Part shown: positions 20,699-32,399 of the stretch, piece by piece
Position numbering within the stretch: the stretch's first letter is position 1
Layout of the letters: each line of letters begins with the position of its first letter
Assembly (NCBI GenBank): GCA_905221615.1
Contig: CAJNDT010006199.1
Location: 124,001 to 188,000 of the forward strand
Length of the DNA: 64,000 bases
DNA from: Symbiodinium sp. CCMP2592
Lineage: Eukaryota; Sar; Dinophyceae; Suessiales; Symbiodiniaceae
Reading direction: 5' to 3'
Made by a program: the position numbers and the translations under genes
Notes under the pieces: generated by a model
What the model was told of the DNA's origin: nothing
What the model saw: the letters and a program-made list of their open reading frames with translations, nothing else
Databases searched by the model: none

Positions 20699-22069
20699 GG
20701 CAGTCAGGGCTGTTTCGGCAGTGCAGCAGTGATAAAAACGTGGTGAGAATTCTTCTGCTTCAGAAAGCTTATTCAATCGTTCAGCGTATACGTAAGATAC
20801 TGAAACTTGTAGCTGCTGTGCCACTGAAACACTGCCCAGAGACTGCCAGAGCCTGCTCAGAAGTGGCAGGCCGAGAGGACCATGTTTAGAAGTTTAGAAT
20901 CATCAAATTTGAACTTCGAAGGGCCGGAGACCAGGGCTTTGCTGGCCCATTGCCGCTGGCACAGGAGCAGCTCAAATGGAGAATCGAAGCTTCAAGCTGC
21001 AAAGGCGGCAAAGATGTATAAGGAACAGCAAAGGCAGATCCTCCGACCATGCACTCGGCGCTGTACGTGGTGTGCAATTAGGCTTCTTGTTCCTGTTGGA
21101 AGTACATCAATAGGCAGCAGAGTCAGAGCGATCAGGCAGTTGTGAGTTCGGACAGGTTATGATAGGAAGTCTGAGCAGCAGCCGTTGATTTTTCTGGCGG
21201 TAGTGGACGTGGATACTCTTTGGCACAGGTGGTCACGGCGGTTTCCTCGTTCTGCAGGCAGGCGATGAGTCTCTGGAATGGTGTCGTCGCAAGAAACAAA
21301 CCACATTGAACTATCTTGTGTGTCTTTCGTTTCGAGCACGCAGGCAGCAGGAATCTGAAGAAGCACTCCGTCGTTCTGATCCCAAGTGCCCAGAGCAATC
21401 ACACTGTTGGAATACTCTACAGGCCACTATTGGTCTGAGCCTCGAGTGGGCTTCGACGTGAGCTTGGTTGTCTTCAGTCACCAGCTCAGCTTGATGTTAT
21501 GTCGTGTGCAGATTCCAGCCCTGAACCATCATAGCCGAGAGGGATATAGCAGCTGGTATGCAGCGGCAATTAACAGGGAAGTGCGAGATTATCAGTGCGA
21601 TTCCACGGTTCCACAAATGCTTCAATCACGTCACATCAGTGTTTGCATCAGCATCCGGAGCTACCTTGAGGCTTCATCACCTTCCTCATTCTTTGACAAG
21701 GGAGGCGTGCCCTCTGTCCGGCTGAAGTGAAGGGACCCCTTGGCCTCAAATGTGATCGAAAGGGAGACAGGTGGAACTTGTGTTTAGGTTTTTCTGAAGG
21801 AGCATTTACCTATCATGATGGAGATGGCTAGGGGCATGGGCGCTTGTCAATTGAGGCAAGCACTGCAAGCACTGCGACCATACCGAGTGGAGGGTTTGCA
21901 GGTTTGCACGTGCAGCGAATGAGATCCTAGATTCAGATCGACCAGACTCAGTGGTACACATTTGGTCATGTCGCCACAACTTGAGCTTTGCACTCTTTGT
22001 CGTTGCATTGCACTGACATCAGTGATGGCAAGACTTGTGGCTTCAATCGGTGTAACGGTCATTTGCTTC
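20699..22069. other. Unrecognised sequence
   Basis: About 1.4 kb with only short frames on both strands. I see no domain, RNA gene or clear repeat in it. Confidence 0.4.
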
Positions 22070-23030
22070 GAGGATCATGTCCGAGATCGCTCCTGAGCAT
22101 TCCACAGCGACTCCCGCAGAGCCTGAGAAGTGGCAGGCGGAAGAGACAGAGCGGAAGGCGAAGGGGATGAAAGCGAAGTAAGGCATCCATGGCCAGGATC
22201 AGAAGGCGCTGGCAAAGTCGGTGTTTGAGCAGCAGCTAAACCAGCTTTCTGCCGAACCAGATGAGGACGCAGAGATGTAAGACATGGAGTTGAACATCGA
22301 GGACGACATGGATTTCGGTTTGGGTGCTGCCGCAGCCGCATCCGCGAATGTGCCGGATAGCTCAAATCCCTTTGCAATAAAGCTGCGGCCGCAGAAGCAC
22401 ACGCGGCCTAAGGATGAGGACCTCCCCAGGGTGCCGGAGGAGGACGAAGCAGCTGGCAGCTAGGGCGCAGAACAATAAGCGGAAGTTCGAGCGCATGTCT
22501 GCAATTTGCCTGACAGTCGCTGCGATCAACACGTTCCTCTTCTGCAAAGTGTGCAAGCGAGATGTGCAAGCTTGCAAAGCTGATGCGGAAAAGGACGGAC
22601 GTTTGGCCGATTGGGCTCGTCTGACCAAAACAGCAGAAGGACTGCGCCACTTGGTCCTCCACTACCAAAAAACGTGTCCTTCGCGTGGGCAAGGAGTTCG
22701 GCGTGACTCCTTCGACTGGGCCAGCTACACCAAGAAGGTTTTCACGGTGAAGCAGTGCGTCACTGGCACTCTGAAGTCGTACATGGACTGGATCGACTAC
22801 GAGAAGCATGCTTTGTCGAAGGGTTTGACGCCGAAGGATGCAATGGACCAGTGGCAAGTGGCAAGCGTGGGAAAGTTCCAACCATGATCACGACTTCAAA
22901 GGCCGAAAGGACCACGAGAAACGCTGCGCGGTCCCGATGCAGGATTACATCCGTGAAGAGACCATTACCGGCCAGAAGGAGGACGGACTGTTGAAGGGTG
23001 GGTTGCAGCTAGGCTAGACACCTGACGGGA
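22070..23030 (+). pseudogene. Decayed coding sequence of unknown function, first part
   Basis: From about 22,078 the plus strand reads as an acidic, Ala/Glu-rich protein (for example DMELNIEDDMDFGLGAA near 22,280) with several in-frame stops. It shifts frame into an open stretch at 22,414-22,887. That stretch has FCKVCKRDVQACKAD (a CxxC-type pair), FDWASYTKKVF and LKSYMDWIDYEKHALSKG. A further shift leads into KGRKDHEKRCAVPM and EETITGQKEDGLLKGG near 22,900-23,000. The Trp/Lys-rich style and lack of introns suggest a processed copy of a larger gene or a mobile-element protein. I do not recognise the family. Confidence 0.5.
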
Positions 23031-23220
23031 CGAGTGTTGTTTTCTGTTCCCCGTAAATGTTGGTTTGTCCTCAGTCATCTCAGTCCTTATTGCATTCGGG
23101 ATTTGGGAATCTTCATGCTTCCTGTCGGAAGCGCAGAAAGAGCTGAATGAAGTAAACTGATGTAGGAGTCCTACAGAAGACCAGGGTCAGTCCGGAAGTG
23201 CCATTGACCATTGGGTTTAG

Positions 23221-25027
23221 TGTATGGTGCCTGAAACATCGCAGGAAATCAGCCATAGCAGCAAAGTCAAGAAAGGCAAGGAGGCAGAGCAACTGCTCGA
23301 GGGATGCGCAAGTATGATCCGCAGGGCAAAGGACGCTGCCGATGGGTTCGACATGCAGCCATTCAATTTCGCCAAGACAGCGTCTGCAGTGGAGGCGGCG
23401 CTTGAGTCTTCAGCGGAGAAGAATGGTGGCCTGGGTTGGGAGGCCAGTTCGGAAGCCCAGCTTGATCTCGACAACCTCAGTGTCGCTGAGTCAACCCTGG
23501 GAAAGTTGGTCCAGCCGGCGAGGGAGATGCTGGTCAAGGGGGTGAAGAGAAGGATGACAGGGGCAAGGGCAAACCCAAGATTAGGTGACTAGGGATGTTG
23601 GTCGGTTTAGGGTGTCCAGCCTCGAAAAGCAGCGAAGGGCTGTCACCAACATCGAAGCCGAGGCTGTGAATGCCCTGCAGACAAGTGCAGAGTCCTTGGA
23701 GCAACACGAGAGCTTGAAGGGTCAGTTCGGCCATGTCTTTGCCATCGTGCAAGTGCGCAGGGCTTTGTTGGATGCCCTGACCAAGAAGTCCAACAAGGAT
23801 TTCCAGGAGCATGTCGAGAGTCTGGATGCAAAGTCCCTTTCCTTCCAGCCAATGCCCAGAGCCGTCCTCGTGCGAACACACGTGTTGGAGCAGTTGCAGG
23901 ATGCACTTGAACGAATCATGCAGAAGGAGACCAAGGAGGAAATCGAGAACCTCTGTTCCTGCTTAACCCAGCAATGTGCAATCCGCATTCAGCTCCGGAA
24001 CTCCTTGAAAAATACCACCCGAGACGTTGAGAATGCAATTAAGGCTGATGTGAAGAAGAAGGAGCGAGATGCTGAAGCACCCGCTAAGAAGGCTGCCAAG
24101 ACGAGGCAGACCGCAGATACAGCAAGTGCAGCTGCTGCACGTAAGGCCACAGCCACAGCCAAGGATTCCGAGAAGGGTGTGACCATCCTGAGCACCTTTT
24201 TTGAGAAGTTGAAGTTCACCTGGTTCCCGAGGTTTGGCGATCTGAGCAAGTTCAAGGCCAAGATCGGAGAAGCCATGGAGTCGAAGGCTGCAGGTGCGGA
24301 CCCGACAGCATTGCACCCACTTGTGGCCGCGGCGGCCAAGGTGGCTACTGGCAGCATGCCGTTTGTGATCTCCAGCGTGCCGGACATCGAAAAGCTTGTC
24401 AAGGAGAGCCCACGCCTCCGATGCATGGTGACGAACTTTGGACATCAGTTCTCAGGAACACAGCTGTGCAAAGTCACCGGTCGAGTTCAGTGCCCAATGA
24501 AGAAGGACGACCCGCCACACAGCTACTTAAGATGATGCTGGAGGGCACCCCTTTCGCAAGGCCAATGCAGTGCTGGCGGAGCCGGTCTACAAAGACTTGG
24601 AGCCCCTCGTGTTTCAAGCATCCTTGTTTGGCTTCACATCTGAGGTGTCTTATGTGGGGTTCGAAAAGCGTGGTTTGGGCCAACTCCAGTATGTGTTGCA
24701 AGGCAGCAGGCGGGTGATCACAGCATCGCCAAGGGCCGTCATGGAGCGGATGGGTGGCCAGGGCAATGCAGCCTCATGGGTTACGGACATGATCAAGCTT
24801 CATGTATGCGGGGATGCCGGGTCGATCATGTACATCCCGCTGGGGTGGCTGATAGCAGAGGAGGTGCAGAACGGCGAGAAGGTTGTGGCCTCAGGGTCGG
24901 CATCGTGCCGGAGTGTGAAGATGAATGCGTGAAGGACTTCACATCTTTCGTCGATCTGATCCCTGATGGCCATGCGTATCAGAAGCAGGCAAAGTTGGCT
25001 GAGAAATGCATCACACAGAAAGCCTGA
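23221..25027 (+). pseudogene. Decayed coding sequence of unknown function, second part (Lys/Ala-rich helical)
   Basis: Likely the same unit as the preceding entry. Open stretches at 23,224-23,582, 23,585-24,535 and 24,570-24,932 lie in shifting frames. The middle one (316 residues) is mostly helical and Lys/Glu/Ala-rich (KADVKKKERDAEAPAKKAAK), then has a more globular end (RCMVTNFGHQFSGTQLCK). The last stretch ends DAGSIMYIPLGWLIAEE, faintly like the C-terminal strand of cupin/JmjC folds, but the metal ligands are not evident, so I do not assign it. Pseudogene status follows from the frame changes without splice-like junctions. Confidence 0.5.
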
Positions 25028-25990
25028 GTCGCCAAGGTGTTTCGCTTGAGGTTATGGGTGTAGCATCAAGAGCAGGGTAGGCGACAGAAAACGACATGGT
25101 TGCCATCCTGTTCTTTGATCACGGGGGTGGGTCGTGCGCAGTGCGCGGCAAGAGATTCTCTTCAAAGGGGAGGACAGGATGGCACGATTAATCACGGTAG
25201 CAGTGACCTTTAGATTACTGATTACTGCTGCTGTGTCCTGATACCGGCGCTGCTGCTGGTGGAGTCTCTTGCTCACGAACTAGAGAAAATACGCTAGGCC
25301 GCTAGATACGATAATTGCACCGGCCATATCGCCAGGTATCGTAGCAACTTGTGGCAACCCAGACTTTCATTTTTGATGATTCAACGGGCCCTGACACGGC
25401 CCGGAGACGGAGAGGACTGACACAATATGAATATCGAATATTGCTTCGATTCCACACTTGACTATTTGGGTTTCGTTTTCAACGGCCATTCTCAATGTCA
25501 CTTCAACCTTGGGAGACTCTGTCATGCAGCTTGCCGTGTGATCGTGCTGCGCAACGATGCTTTTGGGCGTGAATGCCTTCGATGTTCCACTCGGCCGTTC
25601 GTTGCGAAGCAATTCTGCCGGAGTCTTCATTGGGGGTTGGCTGGCTGCGAAAACCAGTCAAACAGCGTTCCTGTGCATCTGAAAATGGGACTTGCAAGCG
25701 AGCCTCACACAGTCCTACAGTGCATGACTGGGACGGTGAAGGTGAGACCAGTTAATGTTAGGGATGAGAAATCAGAAGCGTGTAGTGTATTGAATGCGGT
25801 GGCACATGACGAGTAATTCTGTTGCAGCTTTAGGCCTGGAACCTCTGTAACCTCGGCACATAAGATACGTGAGAGACATTTGCCATGGGTAAATGTGCAG
25901 TGCTGGAACTTTGCCACGTTGTGCGAGCGACTTTTTTGGCAATTATGCCCGGTAACCTCACCGAATGAGTTCTCGTCTCCAGGCTGTGGA
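25028..25990. other. Unrecognised sequence
   Basis: Just under 1 kb without recognisable coding or RNA features. Confidence 0.4.
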
Positions 25991-26146
25991 GGAATCCAGC
26001 TGCTAGGGCGTCAGCCTATTTGCCAGACGACGTCCGTTGTCTGGCAAATAGGCTGACACCCAGCACAAGGAATCCAGCTGCTAGGGCGTCAGTCCATTTG
26101 CCAGAGGACGTCCGTTGTCTGGCAAATAGGCTGACATCTAGCACAA
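25991..26146 (+). repeat. 78-bp tandem duplication, each unit a hairpin
   Basis: Two adjacent 78-base units, both starting GGAATCCAGCTGCTAGGGCG. In unit 1 the arms at 26,010-26,028 and 26,039-26,057 are a perfect 19-base inverted repeat around a 10-base loop. In unit 2 the arms at 26,088-26,106 and 26,117-26,135 pair with a few mismatches, all in the left arm. A related single arm (GATTTGCCAGACGACATC) occurs near 26,400. It looks like a small hairpin mobile or MITE-like unit, or a structured RNA segment. Confidence 0.85.
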
Positions 26147-26559
26147 GCTTCCTCCAGAAGCTCAATGACAGGCCTGGAACGGAGCAGCTGCACGCCGTAA
26201 GTACGTCTTGAGCTCCGCACATTTGCCAGTTGCCAGCAGCGGGTCAGGGCATTTGCGAAGTTTGCGATGCGGCAGTTTTGCGTCTCGGTGTTTCGCGTTT
26301 TGCAGCAGAAATTCGTGTGTTCGACCAGGACCACAACTTCAGTGCCCCGATCTCAGCTTAGGAACGGCTCGACTGGTTGATAGAAGTTTGTGGTTCAGTC
26401 GATTTGCCAGACGACATCTTTGTTTGGAAACAGCAGTTCGCATGGAGTCGTGTTGAGACGAGACTAGGTTACGATCTGAGCGACTCTGTTTCATCTCACT
26501 TCGACTGCTTGTTGATGCAGGGTAACAGATAGTTCAATTTTCCCTCATGCCCATTTACA

Positions 26560-28057
26560 TACAGGAATCCAGTGTTTCACCGCAGGTCAAACATAGGCTC
26601 AAGACAGCCCGACAGCGGAGCACGGAGTGAGAAAAGAATCCAAGCTCGCGCCGTGGTTATAAGAAGTATACTGGTATAAGGGTTTAAACTTTCATGGTAG
26701 CGGAGCTGTTGGCAAAGGCCAGCAGCTGATCAAGCAAAGATCCAGGGAAGCCAGCTACGAGCTGGAAAAGGTGAAAAGTGTGAAGCAGGAAGTTACGGTT
26801 TACCAAGAGCATCCTGCCGGAGAACAGCGAGGAGTTACGGCTAAGCCAAGAGCACCTTGCAAATTCGGAGAAAAGCGTGGAAGTGAAAGACCTTGAGCCA
26901 GATACACAAGGACCTGCCAAAGTGTTGGAAAGATGCAGGAGCACCAACAAGCTCAACAAGCACAGCAGCCACCGGACCCTCAGCAGGTAAGGTTGGAACA
27001 GCTGATGACTACGTTAGGTCAAGCTACAGAAGCTATGGCAAGAGTTGCGCAAGGAACAGCAACGCAACAAGCGCAATTGGCAACAGCAATGGATGCACTG
27101 GCGAAAGCCCAAGCATCACCGAAGGCAGCCCCCTCAGGCAGCCAACCAGCCTCAGTAAGTTTTGATACTGGAGGCAAGATCCTCAAGCCACCAGAAGCGT
27201 TCAATCCTGCGACGATTGAAGAAGAAGTGTCACAATGGAGTGACTGGTCGTTTACGTTCAAGAATTTCTTAGCGTTCATGGACCAAGAATTCCTGAAGGA
27301 CTTGAAGACAGCAGAAGGAAAAAAGACTGTGATAACATCGGAGGTGACAAATACATTCTTTGACAGTGATCAAGCAAGAGTGAACAGAGGAACGAAGCTT
27401 TACTCAGTGTTAAGCAGTTACTTGAAGAACAGACCTCTGAAAGTGCTGAGAAGTGTGAGCGGGATGAATGGATTTGAAGTGTGGAGAAAGTTGACGGCTG
27501 AATTAGAGCCGACATCTCGTTCAAGGAGTCTAGCAATGGCGCAAGCATTGGTTGGATTCCCAGCCATGAGCAAAGGAGCATCGCTGATGGACTACGTCCT
27601 GACATACGAGAAGCTCACAGCAGAGTACGAAAAACTCTCAGGGCAGAAGTATGATGACAACTTGAAGATCGGTACACTGCTGAAAGGAATTCCACAGCAC
27701 CTCAAGCAGCATGTGATGGTTGATATCACTGATAAGACCACGTATGAAGAGTTAAGAGCAAAGCTGCTACAATATGACAATATGAAAGAAGCAATCAGAC
27801 ATGGCCAGCTGAGAACATCTTAGGATCATTGAGTGTTCCAGACCCAGCGTCACACTCAAGCAACAAGGCTTATCAAGGACCAATTCCAATGGAACTCGAT
27901 AGATTGCGCATGAGGAAAGGTAAAGGAGATGGAAAAGGAAAAGGTGACAAAGGAGGAAAAGGAAGCCCTTACGGAAAAGGAAAAGACAAAGGAAAGGGCA
28001 AAGGATATGGATACGGAAGAGGAAAAGGTGGTAGAGGAAGACCAAAAGGAAAAGGAA
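26560..28057 (+). mobile_element. Ty1/copia 5' fragment: LTR end, primer-binding site and gag
   Basis: A fossil copia fragment, truncated on its right by the LINE. The LTR probably ends in CA at 26,693-26,694, followed at once by TGGTAGCGGAGC (26,695-26,706), close to the initiator-Met tRNA primer-binding site used by copia. The left LTR limit is not fixed. Gag begins near 26,933: a Gln/Ala-rich N-terminus, the retrotransposon gag core (about 27,180-27,790, with SVLSSYLKNRPLKVLRS and LLKGIPQHLKQHVMVDI), and a Lys/Gly-rich nucleic-acid-binding tail (about 27,900-28,057). Protease, integrase and RT are absent. Broken, with about one break besides the truncation. Confidence 0.85.
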
Positions 28058-28329
28058 TGGCTCAAGTTTTCGGCTTGAGTGCCAGATTTTGCGGCGTAGT
28101 GAGTGCTGTGCGAACGGGCTTGGGGCTCTCAACCGGCTGTGCGACCAGGTTCAAGGCCTTCATAATCCCAGCTTTAGCCTCCTTTTGAGCCATAGTGCCC
28201 TGGCTTGGGAGTGGTTCACCCCTTGCTTTCTTGAAGCCGCAGTGGATAGGGGCCACCATCCACCCTGACCGGCTGGAATACAGCAAGGAAGTGAGCAATC
28301 ACTCCTTAGCCATGGGCCAGAATCTAGAA

Positions 28330-29190
28330 GCGCCAGTACTTCGTCTGCAAGTGCGGGGCGTGGACGTGGGCAGACAAGGTGCACAGTAGCCCGTACTGCC
28401 AGTGCGGCAAGAAGTGGCCGGCACCTGCTCTCAAGCAGAACGGCAGCCCGCGGCCACCGAAGGCCCCCTCGCCTTCTCCTCAGCGCGGCGCCGACAAGAA
28501 AGAAAGGCGCGAGGAGGAACGCCGCTTGAAGCGCGCCGTCACGACAATCTGGGACCAAATCCCGGAGGATGCGCGTGCGCGCCTCACACAAGCGGGATGG
28601 AAAGGACCTCCCAAGCAGAAGGATGCGGTCGAGTCCCAGACCGACCCTCTCCTGAGCCTGTTGAGTTGCCAGAGGACATCCGCACTGCGCTGGTGGAGGC
28701 AACCACTGGTCCGGAGCCGTCTCCGGGAGAAAAGGCCATGCAATCCAACAAGGACCTCACCAAGGCCAGCTCCCGCCTCCGAGTGCTGATCCACAAGAAG
28801 ATCAAGCTGCTCGAGAGCATAGAGGAGGCGAAAGAATCCCTCCGCCTGCACCAGGAGACGACCGAGAAGATCCACGAGGCCGAGAACGCAGTGGAGAAGG
28901 CCAAGCTCGAGCTGAGCCAATGGATGTGGACGAACTGGTCACCATCCTTGGCCTGACTCTCTCAGAGGAGCAGCAGGAGAAGCTGGCCGAGCACCGCGCA
29001 AAAGCCCAGAAGAGGCAGAGGCCTCCTGAGGTTGGGGCGCCCCCGGGCTGCAAGGCACGCAGCCACCAGGCCAGCAGGGAGCCCCAACCCCTGCCAGCTG
29101 CACCCACCGGCCCAGCGAGCCGCACCCCCCCGAAGAACGGGGAAGGCCAGGCTGGCGAGGAGGGGGCAAACAAGCGTAGCACCGAGTAGG
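28330..29190 (+). pseudogene. LINE first frame (zinc-ribbon and coiled-coil protein), decayed
   Basis: Begins with FVCKCGAWTWADK and YCQCGKKWPAP near 28,345-28,430, a pair of CxCG ribbons common at the start of dinoflagellate LINE proteins. An Arg/Glu-rich segment (KKERREEERRLKRAV) and a long helical stretch (about 28,790-28,950, IEEAKESLRLHQETTEKIHE) follow, predicting a coiled coil. It ends near 29,187 after an acidic/Pro-rich tail. The frame changes at least twice. Its likely role is RNA binding in the LINE particle, inferred from position. Confidence 0.55.
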
Positions 29191-29496
29191 GCATGAGCCT
29201 CCACGGCGGATTAGGGAGTGGAAGTGGGTTTCCCACTCCAGAACTCGCCGACCCCTCAGGGTTCCGGCCCGCCGAAGCCGGCAGTTTTGCAAACTACCAC
29301 CTGGAGCCCAGCCCTCAGTGGATAACTGTGTTAGTGGCCCCAGGTTCTTTCCCCCCAAACCCTGCATGGCCACGCCATTGCAGTTTTTAACTGATTCGGA
29401 GGTGACCTTTCCCTCCCAGGTCTCCAAACCCACCAGATAGGAAATCGCCGGTTTCGTCATGTCCTCAAGGCACGCCCGATCCGCCGATCCAACGCT

Positions 29497-30520
29497 GTGT
29501 TTTGGGCAACTTGGCAAGCTCCCCAGGGCGGGAGCCCAGCCCAGGACCAAGATCACCGTGAAACGCCGGGGCCAGAGACACAGGTGCTCTGCCTACAGGA
29601 TGTTGCAAATGGCTGCTGTCTGGAAATCAGTGACTACCTCAAGGGCTGCTTGAACTGCTCGGGGGTGGCCCTCAGGCCCGCGGAGCCTCTGCTCCGGACG
29701 CTTTCTCCCAGGAGGAGTTTCTTCCCGCCCCCGCAAGCGGTACCCTTCACCAACGAGGGAGGGCCCTCACCCACTGAGGTTCCAGAGCAACCCTCGACCC
29801 AGCCGTACACGGGGCGACGCTCCCCCGGGGGACTGGGCACCTCAAACCTGGCAACCCAGACCAACGCCAGGACCCCTCGGAGAGGGCCCCGGAAACCGCG
29901 GCCAAAAGCCTCAGTACAGGCTTCACCTCTGCAGCCCATTGCAGAGCGGCTCGCCCTCGCGTGCACTGAGGCTGAGAGCCTCGAGGACGCCGAGGAGGCC
30001 ATCGTGGCTTTCGGCGAAGCGGTGGAGTCGGAGCCTGAAGGCAGTCTCCCTTACCGCCTCGGATGGGATCTCCTCGAAGGCCTTCAGGGATCGCAGCAAA
30101 CCTGCAGGGGCAGGCCTGTGGGGGCATGATCACGGAGGAGGGCTGCGGTTTCGTGGCGGTTGCCCTCCCACGCCTGCGATGGACCCTCATGGTGGTCTGC
30201 GTGTACCTTCAAAGCGCAGTGGGGCTCCACGGAGGATGCAACCCGGAAGTCCTCGCGGCCCTTAGGCCGGCGCTCCGGGATTTCCGCACTGGAATGCACC
30301 TCCCTCCGATTTTCAGGGCACTGCCTGGGCCGAGACGGTGGGAGGAGCTCTCCTGGCGCCTGAGGGTCCTACCATCAACACGGGCAAAACCCTGGACTAT
30401 GCCCTGGTGGCGCGGCCGCTGGCTTCTTTAACCAGCATCAAAACGATTTGGAAAGTCCCTTTCTCGCCCCATGCCGCGGTCTCTTTGACCCTCGCGGTCC
30501 AGCACGGGTTGGTGGCGTTA
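29497..30520 (+). pseudogene. LINE second frame: endonuclease part, decayed
   Basis: The first 150 residues are Pro/Arg-rich linker with a helical AEDAEEAIVAF-type segment. An apurinic-like endonuclease remnant follows: FVAVALPRLRWTLMVVCVYL (about 30,150-30,210), NPEVLAALRPALRDF, then in another phase NTGKTLDYALVARPL (about 30,375-30,420) and SPHAAVSLTL, which match the DYxLxS and SDHxxv end of the fold. In an active LINE it nicks the target to prime reverse transcription. The phase change within the domain makes it inactive. Confidence 0.6.
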
Positions 30521-30739
30521 CCCCAACTCGCCGGCCATCACAGGACCCTGCGGGATGGCTCCCGCCGATCCGGCGGAAATGGCCCCGGGTCTGGGGACGA
30601 TAGGGGCCCAACCTATCCGGGCGGACCCCCTTACCTGCCGATTTGCGGGTGTCACCGCCGGGATGGCGGCACGCCATTTCACCACCGACGGAGGGAGAGG
30701 CACCAATAACCTCCAGCACAAGCCCCTCATGCAGCAAGA

Positions 30740-32350
30740 TTGGTCCTACCCGTGGCGGGGCCGCACAGCTGCTTTCTGGAGCCGCATGGCCTCTTTCTGG
30801 GAGCACCCGGCAAAGCACATCCGGAAATTGAAGTGTTGGTGAGCACCATGCCGCCTGAGGCGGTGGAGGCGACCACCCTCCACTTCACACAGCAAGGGAT
30901 TGAGGCCTCCTCTCCCCAGGATTTCCTCTGCACCCTTGGGCTGTCAGAGGGGGCCCGTTCCACCACCCTTGCAGTGGTCCGCCAGCTCCGCGACGATGCG
31001 CTGGCCGAATGGCTCGCCACCGGCACCCGGCGGGGCATGCGACCGTTGTTTCGCTGCCTGTCTAAGGCGGAGACCAATGTGGCGAGGCCCTTCGCCGAGG
31101 TGACAGCAGAGTCGCGGCCTTACGAGCGACTCAAGTACTGGGCCATTCTGTGGCAGGCCCGGGGAAGGCCAGCCCCCTGCCTTTCAGGGCTTCGCCAACA
31201 GGCCGTGGAGCAAGCACGGCAGCCCGCGGTCACGGGGCACCAAATGTACCGGTACATCCGCTCGATGCCGTGCAAGGCCCCAGGGCTTGACGGGTGGGAT
31301 GTCCCCTTTTTGAAATCCCTCTCCATCGAGGAAGTCCACACCCTCGCCGACCTATGGAGGGAGGTGGAGCTGGAGGGCGTCCTTCCACACCAAGCCTCTT
31401 TCACCCAGTACGTGATGCTCCGGTGGAGAGGCCAATCGGCCTGATGTCCACCTTCCTTGAAATTAGGCATTAAGTGCCGGTGGGAGCTGGCCAGCTCGTG
31501 AATCGAGGCAAACCGGGCCTCTCTGTGGTGGGATTCGGCCCTGCCATCCCGCACCCACGATGCATCCCTTCGTCGCACGTTTCTGTACGAAGCGTGCAAA
31601 GTCGACAAGGTGCCGCGCACCATTTTCTTCGATTTGAGCACTTTTTATGAACGCGTGAGCGGGCTTTCCGCCGCTTCTTCTCAATTTAGGGATGCAAGCC
31701 TATCGTGGCGGTCGCATCGTGACTGCCGACTCCGTCGCATCACCTTGCGTTTTTGCTTCTAGAGGAATAGTAGCGGGCTGTCCGCTAGCTCCTCTCCTTC
31801 GAAGCTCTCGATAGGAAAGCCGATCAGGGCTGCCTGCGCGGGCACCCTGGCGGATTACGTAGGGTGCTGGGTGGACGACGTCTCGGCCGACGTTGTTCAC
31901 AAAACCCCGGAGCGCGCAGCCACCGGGATCGTTACCCTCTTTCGTCGCCTCCACGAGGTGCTGGAGGCAGAGGGCACTCCGCCAGAAGCTGGGGAAGGGT
32001 GATCTCCCGGTGCGCCAAACCACCAAAGACCTTGGCATGGAAACGGCAGCCGGACGGCGCCCAAGGTCATAAAGAGCCTCCGCTTTCAGGCCGCGCAGGT
32101 GGCCAGTCGGGTGATGACTGGCAGCGTGGAGGTCGCGCTTGAGCTTGGGTGCTCAACTAAGGACCCGCGCACCTCCATTGGCCAGCACTGGGCGGCCCTC
32201 GGCAAAGTCCTCTGCGCGCTGCCGGACCGCGAACAGCTGGAACGCACGTGGCGTACCCTGTGGACGCAACTCCAGCGGGAGGACCGGTGCAAGGTCATAT
32301 GCGGGCCTGCGGGAGCCATGATCGGGTACCCTACTGGAATTGAGGGTTAA
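30740..32350 (+). pseudogene. LINE second frame: reverse transcriptase part, decayed
   Basis: A helical pre-RT region leads to MPCKAPGLDGWDVPFLK (about 31,268-31,318), the RT motif that opens the fingers of LINE RTs. ERPIGLMST (about 31,424-31,450) follows in a shifted phase, then YVGCWVDDVSADV (about 31,857-31,895) with the catalytic Asp pair. The segment between is too short and full of stops. A thumb-like segment (VASRVMTGSVEVALELGCS) follows near 32,100. Deletions and shifts are clear. Confidence 0.65.
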
Positions 32351-32399
32351 GGCCTCCTCCCCTCAGCGATGGCTTTTCCCGGAGAACTTGTGTCCCGCC

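Noticed and set aside
24570-24932. Possible cupin/JmjC domain (IMYIPLGW)
   Set aside because: Only one short strand-like motif resembles the fold. The expected iron ligands are not visible, so no function was assigned.
26893-26902. CTTGAGCCA, a partial reverse-complement match to the spliced leader
   Set aside because: Only nine bases match, there is no further similarity, and it lies within copia 5' sequence.
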